Positions 1 through 5,186 of a stretch of 6,066 bases of DNA are shown piece by piece. The stretch comes from an uncultured Fusobacterium sp. GTDB lineage: Bacteria; Fusobacteriota; Fusobacteriia; Fusobacteriales; Fusobacteriaceae. Made by a program: the position numbers and the translations under genes. The notes under the pieces were generated by a model. It saw nothing but the letters and a program-made list of their open reading frames with translations. It had not been told where the DNA came from and searched no databases. Each line of letters begins with the position of its first letter. Positions within the stretch are counted from its first letter, which is position 1. Where the stretch lies: assembly GCA_900543175.1 (NCBI GenBank), contig UQQO01000122.1:1-6066 (forward strand). Direction: 5' to 3'.

Positions 1-36
1 TAATAATACACTTTATTAGAAACCATCTTCTTCTAT

Positions 37-1599
37 TTATTTATTTATAAATCTTCTATATGCTTGTCTTTGTATCTCTGTTGCTCTTTCTAGTCCTGCT
101 TTATTCAACCTATAAATATAATTATTCCAATCTTTATCTACATTTGATACCCCTAATATCCAAATCTGTGCCATCTCCTCTGTTATTGACCTCAATTGCA
201 TCTCTATTTGTGATAACTCCTCTATCTCCTCCATTGTATATTTTAATGTTGGTAGAGGATCTTTTACTACACCAGATTTTATATAGAGATCCATATCTTT
301 AACTGTTTGTGGATCTGCCCATTCTCTCTCATTATTTGCATCTTGAAACATTCCCAATCTATATTGAGCCCCTGTTTCTCTAAGTACAGCTAGTGGTGGA
401 CGTCCTTGAGAGTCCTTTAAAATTTTATCTGTAAACTTTGGCTTACCATCTACTAAGATATAATCTTCTCCCTCTACTCCAAAATTCCACAATTTTCTTC
501 CCTCTTCTGTATACCAAAAATCAAAATATTTAATTATTGTTACTGGATCCTTTGCTTTTGAAGTTATAGACCAACCTCCTAGATAGTTAGGTCTTGAAAA
601 TGAAGTTGTCTTTTTTCCATCAAACTCAGGTGGTAAAATTACTGAAAATTCAAAACCAGGTATATTTTTCTCAAGACGACTATTATAGTTTCCAGTACTT
701 GAAAACCAGTCACAAGTAAATCCACCTATATTATTATTTAAAATATAATCTCTCGAAGTTAAGCTCCTTGTTAGTACCTCTTGATCTATCAGCCCTTCTT
801 CAAACCATTTAGCTATCTCTCTTATTGCTCTTCTATACTCTGGTTGAGCTGGTCCATATACAGGATTTTTCCCATCAGAGTTATACCAAGTAGATTCTGC
901 TTTAAATATATCCAATAGTGCAGTTGTAACTTTATTTATAGTATTTCCTCTTATAAATACTGGAATCTCATCTTTTTTACCATTTCCATTGGGATCTTTA
1001 TCTCTAAAAGCTATTAGAACCTGATAAAGTTCCTCTACTGTTTTAGGCTCTTTTAATCCTAGCTTTCTCAACCAGTCCTTTCTAATATAATATCCTTGAG
1101 ATGTCTTTATATTCTCATAATCATTATAATTAGGTATCATATATATATGTCCATCTGCTGCTACTGCATCTTTTTTATACTCTGGATTTTCATCAAAGAA
1201 TCTTTTTATATTTGGAGCATGTTCCTCAATCAATTTTTCTAAAGGTATAACTTTCTTTTCCGCTCCTAATTTTTCCAGTTCCTCTGGATATTCATATCCA
1301 ATAATATCTGGAATATTTCCAGTTATTAACATAAGTTGAAAAGCTTGTATCTCATCACTTTGATTTCTTGAGGCTACTCCTTTTAATCTTATATTTGTCA
1401 TCTCTGTTGCTTTTCTAAAAACAGGAAGTTCTCCATTAAAAGCTTTTCCCAAATGTATTGCAAATATAGTAAACTCTTTTAGCTCCTTTGAAATTAAAAA
1501 TTTGCTTTTTTCATCTACTTTTATCTTCTCATCTTTCTTAATTTTATTACATCCTAAAATTAGAAATAAAAGAATAATTAATAAATATACTTTTTTCAC
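37..1599 (-). CDS. ABC-importer sugar-binding lipoprotein, AlgQ/LplA-like (family 1 solute-binding protein)
   Basis: This is probably the surface-anchored binding subunit of an oligosaccharide ABC importer. The GTG start at 1599 gives 520 residues. It is chosen because AGGAGG lies 4 bases upstream; an in-frame TTG at 1617 would put that site inside the gene. The N-terminus MKKVYLLIILLFLILGC is a lipoprotein signal with the lipobox Cys at residue 17. Residues 202-211 read DPNGNGKKDE. The spacing of D202, N204, N206, K208, D210 and E211 equals the calcium site known from the alginate-binding proteins AlgQ1/AlgQ2. Length fits the AlgQ/LplA group of about 500 residues. Proteins of this type bind acidic oligosaccharides (alginate, aldouronate, or glycosaminoglycan disaccharides as in Streptobacillus Smon0123). 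With kduI and kduD next door, an unsaturated uronate disaccharide is a plausible ligand; this is inference. No permease gene is visible. The gene has its own promoter and is separated from kduI by a terminator. Confidence 0.88.
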   Translation of the reverse strand: MKKVYLLIILLFLILGCNKIKKDEKIKVDEKSKFLISKELKEFTIFAIHLGKAFNGELPVFRKATEMTNIRLKGVASRNQSDEIQAFQLMLITGNIPDIIGYEYPEELEKLGAEKKVIPLEKLIEEHAPNIKRFFDENPEYKKDAVAADGHIYMIPNYNDYENIKTSQGYYIRKDWLRKLGLKEPKTVEELYQVLIAFRDKDPNGNGKKDEIPVFIRGNTINKVTTALLDIFKAESTWYNSDGKNPVYGPAQPEYRRAIREIAKWFEEGLIDQEVLTRSLTSRDYILNNNIGGFTCDWFSSTGNYNSRLEKNIPGFEFSVILPPEFDGKKTTSFSRPNYLGGWSITSKAKDPVTIIKYFDFWYTEEGRKLWNFGVEGEDYILVDGKPKFTDKILKDSQGRPPLAVLRETGAQYRLGMFQDANNEREWADPQTVKDMDLYIKSGVVKDPLPTLKYTMEEIEELSQIEMQLRSITEEMAQIWILGVSNVDKDWNNYIYRLNKAGLERATEIQRQAYRRFINK

Positions 1600-1634
1600 T
1601 TTTCCTCCTGTATTCAATAATAGTCCTTGTTCTC

Positions 1635-1662
1635 ATTATAGCATTTAACTTTTTTATTACAA
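1635..1662 (-). promoter_or_regulatory. Promoter of the binding-lipoprotein gene
   Basis: Read on the minus strand, a perfect TATAAT (1635-1640) is preceded by TGC, giving an extended -10 element. A TTGTAA -35 (1657-1662, 4 of 6 matches) lies 16 bases upstream. Transcription should start near 1628, leaving a leader of about 28 bases before the GTG start. This lets the lipoprotein be transcribed independently of kduD-kduI. Confidence 0.7.
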
Positions 1663-1722
1663 AATAATATTTTAACTAAAATATCTAAGGGTTTTAAATA
1701 ATTTAATTAAAATATTATATAA

Positions 1723-1752
1723 ATAAAGGAAAGGTTAAAACCTTTCCTTTAT
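1723..1752 (-). terminator. Intrinsic terminator of the kduD-kduI operon
   Basis: A perfect 12-bp stem (1723-1734 with 1741-1752, core AAAGGAAAGG/CCTTTCCTTT) closes a six-base loop. It begins 24 bases past the kduI stop codon. On the minus strand the tract after the stem is T-rich but interrupted (ATTTATATAATATTTTAATT), so termination may be incomplete and some read-through into the lipoprotein gene is possible. There is no plus-strand gene for it to serve. Confidence 0.65.
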
Positions 1753-1776
1753 AAAAACATAAATTTAATATAATTA

Positions 1777-2613
1777 TTATCTTAAATCTTCCATTGCTAC
1801 ATGGTCCATATCAGTAAATGTTTGGTTTTCTCCAACCATTCCCCATATGAATGTATAGTTGCTTGTTCCTACACCAGAGTGGATTGACCAAGATGGAGAA
1901 ATAACTCCTTGTTCATTAGCCATGATGATGTGTCTAGTTTCTGTAGGTTCTCCCATTAGGTGGAAAACTCTTGTTTCTGGTTGCATGTTGAAGTAGAAGT
2001 AAACTTCCATTCTTCTTTCATGAGTGTGGCATGGCATTGTATTCCACATGTTATTTGGCTCAAGAACTGTCATTCCCATTAATAATTGACAAGATTTACA
2101 TACTGCTGGATGAACATATTGGAATATTGTTCTTTCGTTTGAGTTTGCTAAGCTTCCTAATTTAACTGGGTTAGCTTTTTCTATATCAATTTTAACTATT
2201 GGATAAGTTGTATGAGCTGGTGCTGAGTTTACATAGAATTTAGCTGGGTTAGCTGAATCTTCTGATGTAAATACTAATTCTTTAGAACCCATTCCAACAT
2301 ATAGTCCATCTTTTGGATTCATTTTGTATTCTACACCGTCTACAACTATTTTCCCTGCTCCTCCGATGTTGATTACTCCTAATTCTCTTCTTTCTAGGAA
2401 AAATTCAGATCCAAGTTCTTTACTTCCTTCAAGTCTAACTTCTTTAGTTACTGGCATGATTCCTCCAGCAATTATTCTGTCAACGTGAGAATAAGTTAAA
2501 GCTGCTTCGTCTGCTTCAAATATAGTTTCTATAAAATAATGTTTTCTTAATTCTTCAGTTGTGTAATGTTTTGAATCTTCTGGATGATTTGCATATCTTA
2601 CATCTAATTTCAT
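1777..2613 (-). CDS. kduI: 5-dehydro-4-deoxy-D-glucuronate isomerase KduI
   Basis: This cytoplasmic cupin isomerase (EC 5.3.1.17) converts 4-deoxy-L-threo-5-hexosulose uronate, the open form of unsaturated uronic acids, to 3-deoxy-D-glycero-2,5-hexodiulosonate. The product is 278 residues, the same length as the E. coli enzyme. The zinc ligands fall at the E. coli positions: H196 and H198 in [16 protein letters not shown]203, and H245 in SWSIHSG. All four are present, so the enzyme should be active. The ATG at 2613 follows AAAGGAG with about 8 bases of spacing. It is the second gene of an operon, 64 bases after kduD, with no hairpin between them. Its product is the KduD substrate. A terminator follows. 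Confidence 0.97.
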   Translation of the reverse strand: MKLDVRYANHPEDSKHYTTEELRKHYFIETIFEADEAALTYSHVDRIIAGGIMPVTKEVRLEGSKELGSEFFLERRELGVINIGGAGKIVVDGVEYKMNPKDGLYVGMGSKELVFTSEDSANPAKFYVNSAPAHTTYPIVKIDIEKANPVKLGSLANSNERTIFQYVHPAVCKSCQLLMGMTVLEPNNMWNTMPCHTHERRMEVYFYFNMQPETRVFHLMGEPTETRHIIMANEQGVISPSWSIHSGVGTSNYTFIWGMVGENQTFTDMDHVAMEDLR

Positions 2614-2677
2614 TTTATCTCTCCTTTATATTTAAATCTATTTTTTCTAAAAATTGAACTATTTAAGTATAGACAAA

Positions 2678-3457
2678 TTATCTAACTAGCCATCCACCAT
2701 CTACTGCTAAGATGTGTCCGTTTACATAGTCTGATGCTTTACTTGCTAAGAATACTACTGCTCCCATTAAATCAAATGGATCTGCCCATCTTTCTGCTGG
2801 TATTCTTGATAAGATTTCTGCATTTCTTTTTTCATCTGCTCTTATTGGAGCTGTATTTGCAGTTTTGATATATCCTGGTGCTATTGCATTGATTTGGATA
2901 TTTTTGCAAGCTAGTTCATTTGCAAATGCTTTTGTTATTCCTGCTACTGCATGTTTACTTGCTGTGTAAGGTGGAACAAATTTTCCTCCTTGGAATGATA
3001 GCATTGATGCGATGTTTATGATTTTTCCTGATCCTTGGTTTACCATTATTTTAGCTGCTTCTTGGCTTAGGTGGTAAACTGAATCGATGTTGATTGCCAT
3101 TACTGCATCCCAGTCAGAATCTTTGTACTCTAATAGTGGAGCTCTTCTGATTGTTCCTGCATTGTTTACTAATATATCTATTTTTCCGTATACTTTAACA
3201 CACTCTTCAACTGTTGCTGTTACTTGTGCTCTATCTGTTAAGTCAGCTTGGAAGAAGTGAACTTTTCTTCCTTGTTTCTCTACTAATTCTCTAGTTTCAT
3301 CCCATGCTGTATCATAAGTTACTACAAATAAGTCTGCTCCTGCTTTAGCTAATGCTACTACATATGCTTGTCCTAGTCCTGTATTTCCTCCAGTTACAAC
3401 TGCTACTTTTCCTTCTAATGAGAAGAAATTCATTGAAAACTGTTCTAATTGATCCAT
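2678..3457 (-). CDS. kduD: 2-dehydro-3-deoxy-D-gluconate 5-dehydrogenase KduD (short-chain dehydrogenase)
   Basis: This NAD(P)H-dependent oxidoreductase (EC 1.1.1.127) reduces 3-deoxy-D-glycero-2,5-hexodiulosonate to 2-keto-3-deoxygluconate, the step after KduI. Classical short-chain dehydrogenase motifs are intact in the 259-residue product: cofactor loop TGGNTGLG (22-29), NNAG (98-101), and catalytic N123, S151, Y164 and K168 (YTASK). The C-terminus NGHILAVDGGWLVR is typical of the family. The ATG at 3457 is preferred because AGGAGG lies 10 bases upstream and the protein then begins MDQLEQFSMNFFSLEGK. The reading frame is open 25 codons further upstream to 3532, but that extension is AT-rich, lacks a binding site and would contain the AGGAGG. 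It is the first gene of kduD-kduI. KduD rather than a generic reductase is favoured by the tight linkage to kduI. Confidence 0.95.
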   Translation of the reverse strand: MDQLEQFSMNFFSLEGKVAVVTGGNTGLGQAYVVALAKAGADLFVVTYDTAWDETRELVEKQGRKVHFFQADLTDRAQVTATVEECVKVYGKIDILVNNAGTIRRAPLLEYKDSDWDAVMAINIDSVYHLSQEAAKIMVNQGSGKIINIASMLSFQGGKFVPPYTASKHAVAGITKAFANELACKNIQINAIAPGYIKTANTAPIRADEKRNAEILSRIPAERWADPFDLMGAVVFLASKASDYVNGHILAVDGGWLVR

Positions 3458-3503
3458 AGTTATAAATCCTCCTTTATATATTTTATTTACAACCCAATTA
3501 TTA

Positions 3504-3532
3504 CATATAAAAAAATAAAAGTAAATCTTCAA
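3504..3532 (-). promoter_or_regulatory. Possible promoter of kduD-kduI
   Basis: On the minus strand TTGAAG (3527-3532) and TATATG (3504-3509) are separated by 17 bases, about 47 bases before the kduD ATG. Each hexamer matches consensus at 4 of 6 positions. The sequence here is so AT-rich that chance matches are expected. The operon must nevertheless start somewhere in 3458-3938, because a strong terminator lies upstream. Confidence 0.35.
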
Positions 3533-3540
3533 TTTTACAT

Positions 3541-3671
3541 TTGCATTTTTCTATCTTTTATTTTACTCTTATTTTTCTATTAAATTATATTTAATAATTC
3601 TTTTTTACAATTAATTATTTTTATATAGTACTTTCTATTATTTAGTTATTATAATTTAGTATTTTATAATT
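3541..3671. other. Very AT-rich spacer, no gene seen
   Basis: Bases 3541-3670 contain 14 G or C out of 130 (about 11%) and no open reading frame worth reporting. A plus-strand TATAAT at 3650-3655 sits about 20 bases before the structured element and could be the -10 box of a promoter for it. No convincing -35 accompanies it, and TATAAT is cheap in such sequence. Confidence 0.5.
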
Positions 3672-3934
3672 AATTAAACTATAATTTCCAAAAGTAGAGG
3701 AATGCAAACGACTACTACTTTTGAGATGCAGAAGTGAAAGAATGGAACTTCTATGATACCCATAGTCAGATGAGTATTACTCTCTCTTTATTCTTTGACA
3801 TGGAATTTAGCTGATATTTAAAATATAAGTTTTGATAATTTAGCTTGGCTAATACTCGTAAATAACAAAGGTACTTTGTCAAACCAGTGATGTGCTAGAT
3901 AACTGAGCTTAGTTAGATAAATTATAGTTTAATT
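3672..3934 (+). ncRNA. Candidate structured non-coding RNA (or small mobile element), family unknown
   Basis: A perfect 16-bp helix (3672-3687 with 3919-3934) closes the element. Inside I can pair: 3689-3697 with 3715-3723 (9 bp); 3730-3735 with 3747-3752 (6 bp); 3710-3714 with 3763-3767 (GACTA/TAGTC, a pseudoknot through the first loop); 3770-3778 with 3851-3859 (9 bp including one G-U); 3814-3818 with 3822-3826; 3840-3844 with 3848-3852 (competes with the previous 9-bp helix at two bases); 3865-3870 with 3874-3879 (6 bp, GTA loop); and 3901-3906 with 3909-3914. GC is 74 of 230 (32%) over 3691-3920 against 11% in the left flank, typical of structured RNA in AT-rich genomes. The plus strand is favoured because two helices carry G-U pairs that become A-C mismatches on the other strand. 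No protein frame, no T-run terminator on the plus strand and no family signature known to me is present. The terminal inverted repeat would also fit a MITE-like element. Confidence 0.5.
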
Positions 3935-3938
3935 TAAC

Positions 3939-3973
3939 AAAAAAAAGACTGTACAAATTATTTGTACAGTCTT
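3939..3973 (-). terminator. Strong intrinsic terminator of the aldolase gene
   Basis: A perfect 13-bp stem, AAGACTGTACAAA (3945-3957) with its complement (3961-3973), has a three-base loop. On the minus strand it runs straight into eight T residues (3946-3939). It starts 13 bases past the aldolase stop codon. On the plus strand the downstream sequence AATATCAATTT is a poor U tract, so it would stop plus-strand transcripts from the structured element less efficiently. Confidence 0.92.
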
Positions 3974-3986
3974 AATATCAATTTAA

Positions 3987-4904
3987 TTAGAAGAATTTAG
4001 CATATGCAGCATCGATCATTTTTGCACAAGCTTCTACTTTTGGCATATCTTCTGCTACTAATTCTGGTAATGGATTTCTTACGCTTCCACAATCTATTCC
4101 TTCTCTCATTTTTAAGATTGCTTTCATTACTGCGTATAAGTTTCCTTTACATCCACACATTGCATAGATTATTCTACAAGCTTCATATTGGATCTCTCTT
4201 GCTTTTGCAATTTCTCCTGCTTTGAATAATCTTTCTATTTCTAAGTATAATTCTGGCATTACTCCGTATGTCCCACCGATTCCTCCATCAGCTCCCATAG
4301 CTAGTCCTGATAGTAATTGTTCGTCTGGACCATTGAATACTACTCTTTCTGCTCCTAATTCATCTTTAAACATTTGAATATCTTGTACTGGCATTGATGA
4401 GTTTTTAACTCCTATTACTCTAGGGTTTTTCATCATTTCTTTTAATAATGACATTGTTAATGATACTCCTGCTAATTGAGGAATATTGTAGATTATAAAG
4501 TCAGTATTAGGTGCTGCTGCTGACATATCATTCCAGTATTTTGCAATTCCGTGTTCAGGTAGTTTAAAGTAGATTGGTGGGATTGCTGCAATTGCATCTA
4601 CACCTAATGATTCTGCATGAGCTGCTAACTCTTGGCTATCTCTTGTATTGTTACAAGCGATGTGAGCTATTACAGTCATTTTTCCTTTTGCTATTTTCAT
4701 TACGTTTTCTAAAACTAGTTTACGTTCTGCTACGCTTTGGTATATACATTCTCCAGATGATCCTCCAACGTATACTCCTTTTACTCCTTTATCTAATAAG
4801 TGTTGAGTTAATTTTTGTACTCCTTCAACGCTGATATTTCCTTCATTGTCATAACAAGCATAAAATGCTGGTATTATTCCTTGGTATTTTTCCACATTTC
4901 TCAT
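3987..4904 (-). CDS. N-acetylneuraminate-lyase-like aldolase (DapA/NanA family)
   Basis: This is a 305-residue TIM-barrel class I aldolase that should cleave or form a pyruvate-containing keto acid through a Schiff base. Visible motifs are GGSSGE (47-52, pyruvate carboxylate loop), YNIPQLAGV (139-147, catalytic Y139), Schiff-base K167 in GVKNSS, and GPDEQLLSG (192-200) followed by GADGGIGGTYG. YNIP and the D194-E195 pair resemble N-acetylneuraminate lyase more than dihydrodipicolinate synthase. However, the Ser that binds the sialic acid side chain in the E. coli enzyme (S208) is replaced by G211, and GSTGE has become GSSGE. Substrate is therefore open: N-acetylneuraminate, a related acid, or 2-keto-3-deoxygluconate from KduD. 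The ATG at 4904 is chosen because GGAGAGG lies 7 bases upstream; an ATG at 4934 lacks such a site. It is monocistronic with its own promoter and terminator, divergent from an RpiR-family gene. Confidence 0.9.
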   Translation of the reverse strand: MRNVEKYQGIIPAFYACYDNEGNISVEGVQKLTQHLLDKGVKGVYVGGSSGECIYQSVAERKLVLENVMKIAKGKMTVIAHIACNNTRDSQELAAHAESLGVDAIAAIPPIYFKLPEHGIAKYWNDMSAAAPNTDFIIYNIPQLAGVSLTMSLLKEMMKNPRVIGVKNSSMPVQDIQMFKDELGAERVVFNGPDEQLLSGLAMGADGGIGGTYGVMPELYLEIERLFKAGEIAKAREIQYEACRIIYAMCGCKGNLYAVMKAILKMREGIDCGSVRNPLPELVAEDMPKVEACAKMIDAAYAKFF

Positions 4905-4965
4905 TTTTAAACCTCTCCTTTTTCTTAAATACATCTATATATTTTGTATCTTAGCCTCTAAAAAT

Positions 4966-4994
4966 AGAATAACAAAAATAAAAGAAAATGTCAA
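4966..4994 (-). promoter_or_regulatory. Promoter of the aldolase gene
   Basis: On the minus strand a perfect TTGACA (4989-4994) and TATTCT (4966-4971, 4 of 6) are separated by exactly 17 bases. Transcription should start near 4959, giving a leader of about 55 bases. Candidate operator symmetry flanks it: TTCTTTT-N5-AAAAGAA at 4997-5015, just upstream of the -35, and TCTA-AAAA-TAGA at 4957-4968, over the -10 and start site. Confidence 0.75.
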
Positions 4995-4996
4995 TA

Positions 4997-5015
4997 TTCT
5001 TTTAAAAAAAAAGAA
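4997..5015. promoter_or_regulatory. Candidate operator: inverted repeat beside the aldolase promoter
   Basis: TTCTTTT and AAAAGAA form perfect 7-base arms separated by five A residues, two bases upstream of the -35 box. Position and symmetry suit a dimeric regulator such as the divergent RpiR-family protein. The arms are almost entirely A and T, so chance symmetry is a real alternative. Confidence 0.25.
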
Positions 5016-5106
5016 ACTTTTATTTTTTCTGTTTTTCTCTATCAATACAAACCCTATATTTAAGCCATTTTTTACTATATACATTATTTATAAATAAATT
5101 TTTTCA

Positions 5107-5135
5107 TTGCAAACATTAAAAGCTTTTGTTATATT
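5107..5135 (+). promoter_or_regulatory. Promoter of the RpiR-family regulator gene
   Basis: TTGCAA (5107-5112, 4 of 6) and TATATT (5130-5135, 5 of 6) are separated by 17 bases. Transcription should start near 5142, leaving a leader of about 45 bases. The spacer contains the perfect palindrome AAAAGCTTTT (5118-5127), a possible autoregulatory operator. Confidence 0.6.
5118..5127. promoter_or_regulatory. Palindrome inside the regulator promoter, possible operator
   Basis: AAAAGCTTTT is a perfect 10-base palindrome between the -35 and -10 boxes, where bound protein would block polymerase. The symmetry does not extend further and no second copy was found at the aldolase promoter, so it is only a candidate. 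Confidence 0.22.
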
Positions 5136-5186
5136 ATTAGGTGATTCTAACGTTTTTATTCAAAAAAATAATACATTAAGTGTGAG

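Noticed and set aside
1..25. A minus-strand ATG at 25 opens a frame (MVSNKVYY...) that runs off the left edge and might begin a further gene after the lipoprotein.
   Set aside because: Only eight codons are visible, the upstream AGAAGAAG touches the ATG rather than lying at normal spacing, and nothing in the residues is recognisable.
60..302. Plus-strand open frame of 80 codons opposite the 3' end of the lipoprotein gene.
   Set aside because: It is antisense to a clear gene, rich in Leu/Ser/Ile as expected from complementing its codons, and has no ribosome binding site.
3458..3532. N-terminal extension of KduD by 25 residues (MKIYFYFFICNNWVV...).
   Set aside because: It contains the AGGAGG that serves the internal ATG, is AT-rich non-coding in character, and the family begins near the internal start.
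3702..3737. Short plus-strand frame MQTTTTFEMQK within the structured element.
   Set aside because: Eleven codons, with AGAGG almost touching the ATG, and the bases are better explained by the helices and pseudoknot.
3804..3845. Direct repeat of AATTTAGCT (3804-3812 and 3837-3845).
   Set aside because: Two 9-base copies inside the structured element; probably incidental to its helices, with no further copies to suggest an array.
4004..4834. Two plus-strand open frames (4004-4225 and 4574-4834) rich in leucine.
   Set aside because: Both lie opposite the well-supported aldolase; their composition is the complement of its codons and mimics membrane segments by chance.
5084..5097. Perfect 14-base palindrome TTATTTATAAATAA in the divergent region.
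   Set aside because: It is entirely A and T in an AT-rich spacer, lies outside both promoters, and such symmetry is expected by chance.
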